Shown here one piece after another: positions 1 to 11,116 of a DNA stretch of 64,000 nucleotides; the stretch's first letter is position 1; the number at the start of each line of letters is the position of its first letter. The DNA is from Toxonevra muliebris (Eukaryota > Arthropoda > Insecta > Diptera > Pallopteridae), in NCBI GenBank assembly GCA_963691655.1, contig OY829326.1, positions 15,178,878 through 15,242,877 of the forward strand. Reading direction: 5' to 3'. Position numbers and translations under genes: made by a program. The notes beneath the pieces were generated by a model. It did no database searches. It saw only the letters and a list, made by a program, of their open reading frames with translations, and was not told the DNA's origin.

Positions 1-2450
1 TTTTTATTTAACATGATAATGGTAACCATGGCTGCCATATTCCCAACTCTATGCATTGTAGTAAAAAAAAAAAAAAAAAAAAACAAAAACGCAAAAGAAA
101 TAAAACAAAAACAAATAAAGCAAATTATTCTTATATATATTTTTTTTATAGATACTTATTTTCATTTTTCTCTTTTAAACAGCCAAAGGGTTTCAAAGCA
201 GCAACAATAAAAATCCTAGAAATGAAAACAAAACAATCACGAATGTCAACTTAGAAAATGCAAAAGTGAAATGGTAAACGACGCGCAATGCTATTGTGTT
301 GCTGTTGAGAAAAAGTTGATGAAAGTCATGAATGACCTAATTCTTATCCATACAAGTAAACAGTAACAGCAGCAGCAAACAAGTAGAAGTAGCAGCGAAA
401 AGGCAGCAGCACAAAGAAGAGGAAGCAGCTGGAGAAATCATACCAAGCACCACTCATTTTATTACCACACATAGACGCAACCATTTTCTGTTATAGCTTT
501 CTGGCAAACATAAAAGTATAGGGAGCATATCTAAGAGTATTTATATGTTGTACTGTAGTGAGTATTCCACATCAAGTTGCATTAATATCTAAATAGAATT
601 TTTTTTTATTAAAAGATATGATTTTTCATTTGTAACTATTTAACAAATTAAATTGATGCTTGCTAACAATTCTCTAGGCTGATTTGTAAGAAAATGGTGG
701 CAGGTCACTATTACGTACATGGCAGGTGCTTTCAGATTCTAGTTCGCAGCGAAATTACGAACTTACTTCTTAAAGTTAAAACCAGGAGAAAGTTGAAGCG
801 TTTGAATGCTAGAATGATACCATTTGTATGATTTATCATAGCCGATAAACATAGATTATTGAGGCGGCAGCAAAAATAGCAAATGAGATGTTACAATTGT
901 TTCAAGTAATTTGTAAGCGATTATTGACCAGAAATCTTACAAGCAATGTACGCAGTAATTTTTAGATCGACAATACTGTCATACTTTATTGAGTTTCACA
1001 ACACAGTAGAGCAAAATCAGGCACCAGACATCAAAAGTACACAGAAAAAAAGTATCAGCATTATTCGTAGTAAGAAGAAAAGATAAAGAATAAATAACGT
1101 GAAAATAATAACGCTCTGAGACTGTTCAAAAATACCTTAATGGAATTTAACCCCAAAAAGGAATAAGGTATGTAACGAACATCGATGCCAGATGATTTTG
1201 GCTAATCTAAATAGACGTTATTTTAGGGGGTAGGCAGTCGGACGGGACTCATCCATTCAGCTAGCTTTGCAGTCTGTGGGAGGGTTCTTGACGACCGTAC
1301 CGCACCAATATCGTGGCTCAATCTAATTTTAAAGAGTCCCTAAATTAAGCCTAATTGGTTTAGAATTTACCGGAATTATTGAAGTTAGAAAAAATAAAAT
1401 TTATGCATTTTTACCATTATCGGGTCTTTTTTAACACACAAATAGGAAAGCCACATTCGCAATAAATACTACGAATGCAGTATCGGTACCCACCCTCCAT
1501 GATTCTTGGTTGTGCTCAATGCAAGAATCCCAAATAAAATTACCTGCTTCTTATCCTACCATACCACCAAAGAAATAACCAAAAGATTAGAACTTCATTG
1601 TGAGTTTATTAACAATCATAAAAATTAACTATATTGCTAGGGCTATACATTGTTCGTGTTAAGGTATTTAATATAATGACCAAATATAAAAAATTGTGTG
1701 AACGAAAATTAGCGTACAGTATTTCAATAAGAATATGACTTAAAAATTAGAGGTAATCCAAATTTTCTTAATTTTTTAGTAGTAAAAAAACATTGTTTAT
1801 GAAATTTTCATATAGCGAATTTTTTTCCAATTTTTCAACCAATGTTTATAAGAAGTTGAGCAACATTAAAAGGTAACCAAACCTATGCTTTGACCAAAAC
1901 GAGAGCATAAATGATTTGAGAACGAAGTCTCCGCGGACAGTGAGCTTTCTTTCCGAACTCCTAATTAGATGCATTTTGCATATAAACATTTTAACTTAAT
2001 ATACATATAAATATAACCAAAGTTACTGACTTACCTCCTTTCAGGAACATGTTGTAAGGCCTTACAGCTGTTACTATGGAGATGGATTATTGAAATGTGT
2101 AGATGAATTGGATACTTATAGATAGATATATAGATATACTAGATGCTTTAGCTGCATGTTGGCAAACTTTTACTTTGTTGCTAAACTTTCACTGGGAATT
2201 TTTCTTTTTAAATTCACTTTATGATTTTATTTAACTAATATTAATTATATTAAGTGTATTCTATTGCAATATTTTTTAAATATATTTTTTTTTTTGCTAA
2301 TTCTTTTGTCTTTAAATTTAAATGAATTTTTTTTTTTTTAAATATTTTTCTTATAATTTACTAATTATGTTGCTTTATTGGTAGCGTACACATGCTATCC
2401 TTATTTCGCCATAGGCATATGATGAAGATGCAATTATGCTTTTCCTGAGT
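1..2450. other. AT-rich non-coding stretch
   Basis: No supported gene. A 21-A run lies at 63-83, and a purine/CAG-rich patch (AGCAGCAGCAAAC-like) at about 361-430. A patch of nearer average base composition at about 1190-1340 was read on both strands and not recognised. Open frames near the start (13-254) only read through the poly-A tract and are low-complexity. I see no inverted repeats or transposase-like peptides here. Confidence 0.6.
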
Positions 2451-4364
2451 AAAAGTATGTTTGTTGGGTGTAACGAGTGACCTGGTTCTAGGTTTACACC
2501 TATACGACCTAGTGCTTTTTATTCGTTGACTGCTTCAATCCAAGAGTCCATGTAATATGTCATAGGTCTCCAAGTGGTTTCAAGAATCTGAGTATTCTTC
2601 AAGAGACGCGTGCTTCAGCCATGAAACTGGGCGTACACACAGATTTATATTTTGATCTGGTACAATCGCAATTAATTTGATAATAATTATTACAAATTAT
2701 TATGGATTACACTAGACGATAGACCGATGGGGTTATATTGAAATAATAAGCTGGTATCTATCTGAAGATGGCAGTAAAAACTTTGCGATATAATTTTTTT
2801 TTTTCTCGCACCAGCACGTCTTCACTCAACCAAGATTCGAAGGAAAAGGAAGTTTTAAGTCAGTCCAAATTTGTTACCTTACCGAGGTCTTGACAGTTCG
2901 GTCAATTACAACTTGGCAGCACTTTAATTTTTCTGCTCTATTTTCAAGGTTGTAAATTCTGATACTTTTCTATAAATCATTTAGAGCAATTTTAATATTT
3001 TCAACAGACTTTGTTTTTTTTTCTTTTGTTTTTAATTTCTAACCAAAATAGTCGCTACAGGTATGCAATAATTTATGCAAGAAAAGACTTAAAATACTAG
3101 TGATAGTTGTTAAGAATCACATTAGTCTCATCGAGCGCCTTAGGAATACTATCGTATTTTACAATGAATTCGACTCCAAAGTCTAAGCTCGATGATTTTT
3201 TGGATACTAACAGATGTATTCTAAAGAATTTTCTAACGAAAATCTATTATATATATATACTATAGTACTAAGCAGAAACTACTCATCTGATTTTTTTTTA
3301 AATTTCAAGGTAGGGTCATATTTAATTATTCACTCAGTGGATCAGTCTTGGCAGAAGGTTCAATCGACGTAGTTTTGTCCTTAACAATTAAAACAAGCCC
3401 AAAAACCCTATCTGCAAATTCCAACATTTTACTTAGTATAAACTACTTTCTGTACTTTATTTAGCATAAGCAATTGGCAATTATTTCTGTGTATACAGAG
3501 ATCAAAATATAGTGAGTTTATTTGTCTTGCCTGATTTGTAAAAATGAACAAGAAGTTTTCGTCTTATCAGTCATCTTTATTGAGTTAAACTTTTCTGTAA
3601 AAGAAGTTTACTTTCTGCTTATTATATTTTTCTTAAACTCATATAAATAGTAACACAAAAATACTACAAGAAACCATGCAGAAATTGCATTATATTTTAA
3701 ATTAATTAAAGAAAAAATATATAAACTTTTTTTTTAAACAATTTGTTGAAAAATAAAAAAAAATTAAAATAAACGTAATCGTAATTATTTTTTTCACAGC
3801 CATCAGCACAAAACAAAGAGATTTAATTACAAAGCAAACACTTTTATGTGTGTCCTTTATATTCAGCTCTCGTGATTTTTCTTCATTCTTTTTCTTTTGG
3901 TGTGATTGCGCAGTGTATGCACTTCATTTGCTCCTTTGCTTTAAATGAATTTATTTGCCACTTGTTACAAGAGTTTTGTACATTGCTGTTGCATGGTTCC
4001 GCCAATAAGGAGATTTGGCTATTTCCGTATTGTGCAAGCAATTGTAGCTGCTAAAGAGCCAGCGACAGCAACACTTGTAAAAGCATTAAAGAAAAATGCG
4101 GCACTAAAAATTGTAAAAGTATTTGCAGCAAAGCAGTACAAAGAAAAAAAAAAGAACAAATGAAGTAAAATACAAATAAAAAAAGAAAAAACAATTTCAA
4201 ATTAGTTTTCAATTTTGCACTTTGTAGGTGTATGTATTTATATGGTATATGTGTGTGTGCCTATGTGAGTATGTATGTCGATATGGAATGTCGCATGCCG
4301 CCGCATGCTATAGAGTAGTGTCGAATTGCAATTTATTGGGTGTTAAATAGCACACAGCCACAAG

Positions 4365-4388
4365 CACACACACACACACACACACACA
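4365..4388. repeat. (CA)12 microsatellite
   Basis: Twelve uninterrupted CA dinucleotides followed by TATATGTACGTA. Confidence 0.9.
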
Positions 4389-4610
4389 TATATGTACGTA
4401 TATAGAAACTTATGCAATAAAAAGGAAAAGAAAGAAAAAACGAGAAAAGGACACACATTGTCGAAATACTTGAATGTGGTAAGGAGGCGGTGTATTTTGT
4501 TTTTTTATTGTTTTTTGGATTTTCCTTGTGGAAGACAAAAACAAAAAATGAAAATGTATCCCAAGAATTGCATTGCTCAGCGAAATTGCGGCATTACGTG
4601 CTTTCTTTTC

Positions 4611-4654
4611 GTTGCTGTTGCTACTGTTACTGCTGCTGCTGCTGCTTCTCTTGT
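4611..4654. repeat. CTG/TTG-rich trinucleotide tract
   Basis: A GTTGCTGTTGCTACTG start runs into five CTG-type triplets and a pyrimidine-rich end. It gives poly-L, poly-C or poly-A peptides in all frames, which explains the overlapping open frames here. Confidence 0.8.
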
Positions 4655-4865
4655 TGCAATACTCTTGTGGTCACTATAAATTTGTTTTTCTCTTTTTATT
4701 TTTCTACAGCTTTCAACAGAATGTTCACATTGCGCAACATTTGTTCTTACCCACAAAAGCAACGACACAGGAACTTTTTTTCCTTGTTTGTCGTTGTTAA
4801 CAAGCGCAAAGGAAAGCTGGCGAAAACAGCAAGAAGAAGAATTAATCAAATATGCCGCGTACACA

Positions 4866-4892
4866 TATACATACATACATACATATGTATAT
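4866..4892. repeat. (ATAC)n/(TATG)n microsatellite
   Basis: Repeated ATAC/CATA units merging into ATGTATATA. This is a common simple repeat type in fly non-coding DNA. Confidence 0.8.
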
Positions 4893-5799
4893 ACAAGTAC
4901 TTCTTCAAACACAGACATATACACATTTATTTATTTTTCATTGCACATGTCAAACCGCACGCTGCGCTCACTGCTGCAATAATGCGAATGCAATTTATTA
5001 GTTTGTGCCACACCTACTTTAACAAATGCCCTCGCTACACAACAGAACAACATAAACCACAACGTTTATGAGATTCTTTAATTTATCACAAGCATGCGGT
5101 TTTTCTTCTATTTTTTTATTTTATTATTATTATTTATATTTGCAAATGGTCAACATAATTTAATTTTTCTTCTTTTTTTTTAGTCGTTTGATGATTGGTT
5201 CGATGTTTTTTTAATGTCATATACAAACATGTGTGCATCTATAAAAAAAAAAATACATCAAATTAGCCTTCGCTGATATTGCTTCAAAGCATGAGACCGC
5301 ACTTTGCTTTTATCTCACCAGGAAGTAAAAATTAACTTCATTAGAAATACAAACCACATATGAACTTACTAATGAATTAAATTTCCAATTTTAAATTTGT
5401 TTTTACATAATTTTTGTGCTTTCATATAAAATACAATTTTCTTTAATGCTTGTTTTTGAGATTCATGAATTTCACAGAGTAATCATACTAGATTTTGAAT
5501 TGTGCCAAATATTTGATCATATAACCACATTTAGTTGATTTTTGAAAAAACTAATATTTCCCAGAAAATTTTAAAGTGTGATCGCCAACCCCCATTGAGT
5601 AAGTCACAATAGAGCAATTTATTGGTCAAGTACCACAGCGTTGGCTTTAATACATAATGCTTTTGATTGAAAACATTAAATGATTTCGAAGTAAGAGTTT
5701 CTAGCAGTATCCTATATCTGCAAGCCATAAAATCTAATAGATTTGAGAAAGTATTTGTGGATTAGCAGATTCTTAAGAATAGAAAGTTACAGTTAGAGT

Positions 5800-6620
5800 T
5801 GAAGGTGGGCTGGACTAAACCAAATCACTCAATCGCAAAGACCATTGTACTTTACCCAAGATAGAAACAGTAGAAGAGAGTAGAAAGACAAGAAAGAGGG
5901 ATAAATGGGAAGAAGAAGAAAGGTCAAAGGTCTCTCAACCTCGAACTTCTTTGTTTCACTGATGAATCTTAGAAGCTCAGAAAGACATCACTACCCAACA
6001 GCGTTAATCTGATTCTCGTGAAATCAGGACAGCAACAAAGATAATGCGCCGTAGTATCGTTGTCCTCAAGACACGATTGGCAGGTTGTATCGGTGATGAC
6101 CCCCATGTTAGTCATATGCTAACCACATGTGATGTGCCCTGTGATGACACCCACCAGTAATCCCAGTTTCAGAATAAATTCCGCTGATTTCCTGTTAGGT
6201 TGTCGCACGAAGTCAGACTCGAACCATCTTTCTTTATAGATAGAACCCACGAAGTCGTTGATCCAACGCAGAACTTACGCCAAGAAAAGGTTCCAGACCC
6301 CATGATGCAATTGCAGAACTTTCATTAGATAGTTCTTTAATTAATTCATTCCCAGCAATACCACAGTATACTAGAACCCATGTAAGGCATAACTTGTTGT
6401 ATTTTGTAACACAATTTAGCTTTACCTTACACTCGCTAACTAATTTTGAAGAGCTGACAAGGTTAGCAAGGGCCTTCAGTGCAGCTTGTTAATTACTGCA
6501 GATGCCTATACACTTCCCACGCCATTTCTTCTCAATTATCCAGCCCGCCACGTCAAGGATAGCGAAAACCTCCTTTAAGAAGGCTGTCGCCATCGTTTCA
6601 GAATAGAAAGTTAAAATCAG
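5800..6620 (-). pseudogene. LINE 3' fragment: degenerate RNase H plus C-terminal Cys/His motif
   Basis: This is a broken 3' end of a non-LTR retrotransposon read on the minus strand. From about 6530 to 6345 a frame resembles the second half of a LINE RNase H domain: QAALKALANL, then SSKLVSECKVKL, then a CGIAGNE end, the place where families have GHxGIxGNExAD. From about 6180 to 6010 a shifted frame gives LLVGVITGHITCG, an in-frame stop, then CQSCLEDNDTTAHYLCCCP. That is the CxxC...H...C zinc-knuckle-like end typical of RNase H-bearing insect LINEs (I/Loa/R1/jockey-like). Downstream to about 5800 is a pyrimidine-rich stretch that fits a 3' UTR. Several stops and frameshifts show it is long dead. 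The exact clade is uncertain and the boundaries are approximate. Confidence 0.75.
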
Positions 6621-6952
6621 TCAAAAAAAATTTATGGAGTCTCAAGCCCAAGCTCTTTCTTTGGGTAAATATATGATTTTGCCATGTCATCTTATTGCCT
6701 TAATAAATCCAGAGATAGCGCTATTCAGTTTCGACAAGTTCATGAAGTGATGAAACAGGAAACATATACTAAGATTGGTTTAGTTTTCTTATTTCCATTA
6801 CTTTTTTTTTACAAAAATGTGTGTTATGATGTCCAACAATAAAATAAGTATATTATGAAAGTCCACATTTGTTTGAAAATACGCTATCCTTTCCCAATTG
6901 TTGCGATTCTCTATACCGCTCATAGAATGTCCCTAAAAGTATGCTCTGTGTC
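6621..6952. other. AT-rich non-coding stretch
   Basis: Sequence between the LINE fragment and the first mariner copy. No gene or repeat recognised. Confidence 0.5.
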
Positions 6953-7556
6953 TAAGGGGTGAGATCGAAAAAATCTTAACATATATAAAATTCAGTAATT
7001 TTTAAACGATTGATCTTAGAGTTTTAATTTTTGATGTGTAAACATTTTAGCATTTTGCACGGTATGGGCAAAATTTCAAATGTGTAAAATGTAACAATAA
7101 CTGTATCATAAGATGTAAGATAACTGTAACGTCCAGTTCCCCTCTCGCTCACACTACTGCGCGGCATGACTGTGCTACTCTAAACAACAAAGAGAAGAAG
7201 AGAGGGAGAAATTAAAAAACGAGCGGAGTTTGTTTGTTTATGTTTCGATCAATTTACTCACACATATATGTGCATACGAAAACAAAATGTGTGTGTACAT
7301 TTATTCGTGGCAGAATTATTTGTTGGTGTTAAACGTGTGGAGATCGACTATATCAAACAAGCAGAGAAGTCACCGTAGCAAACACAGGCGTTTGATAGGT
7401 TTTGCATTCGGTTAGTTAGATTGCATTAAAATTAAATATTTTTTAAAATATAAAAATAATACAAAATGATTTGTAATAAGGAATCTAGGTATAAACAAAA
7501 TGTAGTGATAATGATAGCAAATCACGGCATTATAAAAATTTTGCTTTGTACATTAA

Positions 7557-7763
7557 CATTAGAAAGGCAACACTTTTTTTTATCTATGTAAATAGCAAAA
7601 ATGTTAAACAGAAAAAATCAAACTTATTTATTATAAAATCACTTATTTACTTCAATTAAAATACATTGTTTCTTATTTTTATTAAATGCAGTTAAGACAA
7701 CTCTCTTTGCGGTGCTTTTAAAAAGCAGTGGAGTGACTAGTCATCCCTGTTGCCTTTCTAAGG
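7557..7763. mobile_element. 207-bp TTAA-flanked, piggyBac-like MITE (element D)
   Basis: TTAA occurs on both sides (7553-7556 and 7764-7767). The left end is CATTAGAAAGGCAACA and the right end, read inward, CCTTAGAAAGGCAACA, 15 of 16 identical. A 10-bp palindrome TGACTAGTCA sits at 7734-7743, that is 21-30 bp from the right end only. The left end is T-rich at that distance. TTAA target duplication plus a terminal repeat close to CCYTAGAAAG points to the piggyBac superfamily (established trait). The lack of coding sequence makes it non-autonomous. Confidence 0.75.
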
Positions 7764-7784
7764 TTAAATGTGGAAAGCACTTAT

Positions 7785-7860
7785 CGTCGCCTGAGGATTG
7801 ATTTGACGTATGTGTGTACAAATTCATATACCTATACGCCAAATCAATTCTCAGGCGACG
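7785..7860. mobile_element. 76-bp foldback/hairpin element
   Basis: Two 26-bp arms (7785-7810 and 7835-7860) are inverted copies with 24 of 26 matches, both differences being G-T compatible on one strand. They start with CGTCGCCTGAG and enclose a 24-bp loop. TTAT occurs immediately outside both arms (7781-7784 and 7861-7864). This fits a tiny inserted foldback element with a TTA/TTAT target duplication (PIF/Harbinger-like by target only). A local structural RNA hairpin is the alternative. Confidence 0.65.
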
Positions 7861-8025
7861 TTATGTAAAATTTTCACATCTAATAAAATTTCAAATCGAC
7901 AGGAAGAAAAACTTAACTGTTTACACATCAAATATCTTGCGTGCCTTGCACACATCCATTGTTTTTTTTTTATTTAATTGATAATATTTTACAAATTACA
8001 GAAAAATATAACTTTTATAGTTCTA

Positions 8026-8738
8026 ACCACTATTTATGAACTCGTGGACCTTTTTTGGTAAGCCTTCCATTAGAGATTTGATAGTTGTTTCAGACTCCTT
8101 TTTGGAACAGTTTGCCCATCTCCTTTTAAAATCTTCGATATTTTGGGACACCTTTTCTATGCTCTTTAAGTTTCTTTTCACAAGAGCCCAATATCTCTCC
8201 ACTGGTCTTAACTCCGTACAATTTGGAGGATTGGCCTCTCTTGGTACAAAAACTATGTTATTACTTCGGTACCACTCCAGAGCTTTCTTGCCGTAGTGAC
8301 ATGATGCCAAATCGGGCCAAAAATATGTGGATACATTGTGCTCTCTTTTTTTCAAACATTCTTTGATTTATATTTCGGTATTTATAGAGCCCACTGTAAC
8401 AAATGACTTGCTTCTTTTGCCGCAACTGCATATAGCTTGCCATACCAGGAATTTTTTCGCACCAAATAGTCAGAGCACTGGTCTAACCGAGCAGCTTTTC
8501 TACCAGATGTGTTTGGAGATCTTTTCAATTTGTTTGCTATTTGCTTGGCTTTCCCAATATCATGTGGTCCTTGTTTTCTTCCTGAACCAGGTTTCCTATC
8601 GATAACATTGGAAACAGTTTGACGGCAGACCTTCAATTCTTGGGCCAATTTTTTGTAGGACCAAAATGGATTTTTTTGAAAATTTTTAATAATTTTAAGA
8701 CGTACTTCTTTTTTCTCACTCATTTTGATCAAACTCAC
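8026..8738 (-). pseudogene. Broken DD37E Tc1/mariner transposase (copy 1)
   Basis: The N-terminal part (from 8738) has the helix-turn-helix DNA-binding region: FWSYKKLAQELKVCRQTVSN, then RKPGSGRKQG and NTSGRKAARL. The C-terminal part (8355-8026, another frame) carries the second catalytic aspartate in WPDLASCHYGKKALEW and the glutamate in PNCTELRPVERYWALVKR. Exactly 37 residues separate D and E, the DD37E (ITmD37E/TRT) spacing known from mosquitoes and other animals. Compared with copy 2, this copy lacks about 270 bp that would carry the first catalytic aspartate (the chain jumps from CSDYLVRKN to SWYGKLYAV). It also lacks a short piece of the N-terminal domain. It is frameshifted, so it cannot make active enzyme. 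Confidence 0.85.
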
Positions 8739-8873
8739 AATAAATCAACATGTTTGTCATTAAAAATAACAACTGACATATTTTTCCAAGATAAATAGAT
8801 CAAAGAAATTTTTAAATTTTATACCCACAAAAAATTATTAGGTGTGTTAAGATTTTTTCAATCTCACTCCTTA

Positions 8874-9519
8874 TTATATATACCAAGTAAACTCCTAAAC
8901 GCCTAAACGGAATCGAATAAAATGTTGGCACAATATTTCTATAGTAAGTACCTGTGCATAAAAAAGGTGCATGATTGTGCGTGGCACCTCCTAGACCATA
9001 GAACCATAAAATGTACTCCTGAATATCTTGGAAAATATTTGAGAAAAAAGCACTTATTTTTATGAGGAGAACTGGTTAATTGGGTGTGGCATCTCCCCAT
9101 TAGTTAGTGAAAATGTTTTTTTTTTGGGATTTATTCACAACTTAATGTTAAATTTTGATACGTGGGCACTTATTTTCATCAAAAATTGTCTGTTGCTATC
9201 TTCTCAAGAAAATTGAAAAAAAAATCTTCATTCTATACAAAAAAAGATGAGAGATTAAATATGTACCATATAATTAATATCCATTTCCATATCTACATCA
9301 AAGGTAAGGGAAGGAGGGAGGAAGATCCCGAGAAATTTTCTTTACGTAAGGCGAAAACAAATATAGAAATCTGCATCTAAGTATTTTTACCAAAATTTGC
9401 ATATATAAGTACTCATGAAATCCCCGGGCAAATCGTAAAGGTTATTCGACAATTTATGGAAAGCCATACCAAAGAAAGTAATAAAAAGTTTGTCTTGAAA
9501 GGCGTTATATCAATAGTAG
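8874..9519. other. AT-rich stretch with two GTGGCAYCTCC motifs
   Basis: No gene. GCGTGGCACCTCC near 8979 and GTGTGGCATCTCC near 9078 are degenerate copies of a motif that recurs near 36401 and 36546, so part of this stretch probably belongs to an unnamed dispersed repeat. The 72-codon frame at 9162-9380 is K-rich and unrecognised. Confidence 0.5.
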
Positions 9520-9533
9520 TAACCCCAACAACG
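9520..9533 (+). repeat. Target-site duplication (left) of SINE 1
   Basis: TAACCCCAACAACG, identical to 9840-9853 on the other side of the SINE. Confidence 0.85.
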
Positions 9534-9840
9534 ACGACCTCGATAGCCTAGTGGATAGTGCACTAGACTTTCATCTGGGAGGTTCGGGTTCGATTCCCGT
9601 CTTCGTCTGGTGGTTAATTTTCATTACTTTCTTATATTCACTATCAATATGAAGTGTATGAGAATTATAAGATAGTGTACAAGTACACACATTGGTTGGT
9701 AATGGCAAAACCACCAAGCCGATAAAAAATTGCCACACCGCCGTTCGGAATCGGCGTTAAACTGTAGGTCCAACTATGTGGTATCACAATGGGCCGTTCA
9801 GGCCTAAGTGTGTCTCTCGACAGCCACTCCAACCTAACCT
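9534..9840 (+). mobile_element. tRNA-derived SINE 1, full-length, with target duplication
   Basis: The head contains RNA polymerase III internal promoter boxes: A box TAGCCTAGTGG at 9544-9554 and B box GGTTCGATTCC at 9587-9597, the spacing of a tRNA gene. The middle (about 9691-9775) has a central domain: TGGTAATGGCAAAACCACC, then GCCGTTCGGAATCGGC, then AAACTGTAGGTCC. This domain recurs in SINE 3 and I associate it with fly SINEs (recollection). The tail ends in AACCTAACCTAA. A 13-14-bp direct repeat flanks it (9520-9533 and 9840-9853), so this is an intact insertion. It depends on a LINE for mobility. Confidence 0.9.
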
Positions 9841-9853
9841 AACCCCAACAACG
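9840..9853 (+). repeat. Target-site duplication (right) of SINE 1
   Basis: TAACCCCAACAACG, the exact copy of 9520-9533. The first base may belong to the CCTAA tail. Confidence 0.85.
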
Positions 9854-10895
9854 CCGTGTATTTTCCGGCTAATACTATCATATAGAAATCAAATATTTTT
9901 TTCAATTTCCTGAAGACATTAACATATAAATATTTTGGTTACTTAGCTATTTGAACTATGTAAATCTTAAATCAAACAGATACTAAATTATTCAGACATT
10001 CAATTCATCAATAATGTAAAGAAAAAGAAAAAAAATTATTACATTATTGATAGGCTATCAATATGTGAATATGTGGCAATCATCAAAATATTGTGGAGGT
10101 GTATTAATTTAAAAATAAACTTTCCAAATTTATTTATGTTTAAATAAAATGAGATTGAATATTTTTTTGTATCTTTTGAGTATATAGGAAAACACATTCG
10201 TATGGATATTTGAAAAGGAAATTAAAACGAATTCCATTTGAAATTATTAAATTAAATTTTTTGTTGAATATTCATATGTACACATAAATCGCATATGTAC
10301 CGATGCACGGCTCATCCTGTTGCTTTGCTTGTCGGTCGTGTGTGTCATCATATCAAATATATACACGTTCCTGGGCACACACATACAAATATGTATAAAC
10401 AATATTTGTAAATGTATGGATGTGTATACATGTATGTATTTGTATTGTTAACATTCTACTTCATATTTCTTTCATTTTTATGGTAAATTTACATGCGTAT
10501 TATTTTATTTATGCATGAATTGAGTACAAACACAAGCAAGTTAGTGAACCCATATATCAAAATGAACATACTCACATAGTATATAAAATATCAAATGAAA
10601 AAACAAAAACAACATCAAAACCTAACAAAAACGAAATAATAAAAATAAGAACAACATCAACAACAACAGAGCAAAAACAATGAGTGAGCAACAAACAGCG
10701 TAAATAATTCAATTGCATATGTACCAAGTATACATATATAAGTATTTATACATGTATGTATGTGTGCTTGTTTGTTTTAATGTGTGTTTGTGGGAGCCCA
10801 CACACACTCATATAAAGAGTTAAAGAATCTTTCAGTTATAGTATGCACACAAACATACACACACACATTCATATAACAGAATACATATCGCCACA
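9854..10895. other. Non-coding stretch, CA/TATG microsatellites and an A-rich patch
   Basis: No gene. Imperfect CA/TATG/TACA simple sequence lies at about 10370-10450 and 10720-10870. An A-rich CAA/ACAACATC patch lies at 10585-10690. Nothing else recognised. Confidence 0.55.
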
Positions 10896-11116
10896 TAAAA
10901 TCCAAAAAGCCGTAACAACATTTTTGTTTTTTTTACTGGAGAAACAAAAAGGATTATAAACTAGAAATATCTGCTTACGCACACAAAATTCAGCTTTAAA
11001 CACAAAGACAGGTTTATTTATTAATGAGTTAAAAACTTTGTTGGAGCATGATATCATAATTAGGTAATCCAAAACACGATTTTACTGTTTTTGTTGTTAC
11101 GGCTTTTTGGATTTTA
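10896..11116. mobile_element. 221-bp MITE-like element with perfect 25-bp inverted repeats
   Basis: Arms 10896-10920 and 11092-11116 are perfect inverted copies (outer part TAAAATCCAAAAAGCCG, inner part TAACAACA). The outermost bases are TA on both sides, so with TA as target duplication the element would be 10898-11114, as in Tc1/mariner-type MITEs. The arm sequence does not resemble the DD37E mariner ends. No coding capacity. The family assignment is inference. Confidence 0.75.

Larger units (their letters stand above)
2451..5790. other. AT-rich non-coding stretch with microsatellites
   Basis: No supported gene. The longest frame (4490-5071, 193 codons) is built from T/C-rich and CA/TA-rich simple sequence (runs of F, C, Y, H, I) and has no recognisable domain, so it is treated as chance. 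Simple repeats within are listed separately. A patch at 2480-2660 has a more even base composition but matches nothing I recognise. Confidence 0.55.
7033..7961. mobile_element. 929-bp insertion inside mariner copy 1
   Basis: Copy 2 of the mariner is continuous across this point (GATTTTTTTTATTTAATTG), while copy 1 is split by 929 bp. The left edge carries GATGTGTAAACA. Its inverted counterpart TGTTTACACATCAAA lies at 7918-7932, about 30 bp in from the right edge, so this looks like a non-autonomous inverted-repeat element, though the family is unknown. The poly-T target hides any target duplication. Two further small elements sit inside it (7557-7763 and 7785-7860). No coding capacity: the 61-codon frame at 7230-7415 resembles nothing known. 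Confidence 0.65.
6955..8871 (-). mobile_element. Tc1/mariner DD37E-type transposon, copy 1 (with nested insertion)
   Basis: The ends are inverted repeats of about 27 bp: AGGGGTGAGATCG then AAAAAATCTTAACA on the left, and AGGAGTGAGATTG then AAAAAATCTTAACA on the right read inward. TA dinucleotides flank the element at 6953-6954 and 8872-8873, the target duplication of Tc1/mariner elements. The transposase remnant lies on the minus strand at 8026-8738. Alignment with copy 2 (18458-19692) shows that 7033-7961 is a later insertion, so the original element was about 990 bp, shorter than copy 2 because of internal deletions in the transposase gene. Confidence 0.9.

Noticed and set aside
4490..5071. 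193-codon open frame
   Set aside because: Low-complexity C/F/Y/H peptide over microsatellites, no domain, and overlapping open frames on both strands.
9541..9610. tRNA gene
   Set aside because: A and B boxes are present, but the sequence continues into a SINE body with target duplication and no proper acceptor pairing was seen. The same applies to 32040-32102 and 38475-38541 (minus).
9829..9843. Telomere repeat (CCTAA)n
   Set aside because: Only two or three units, located at a SINE tail (and at 29777-29791 at a LINE tail), not a terminal array.
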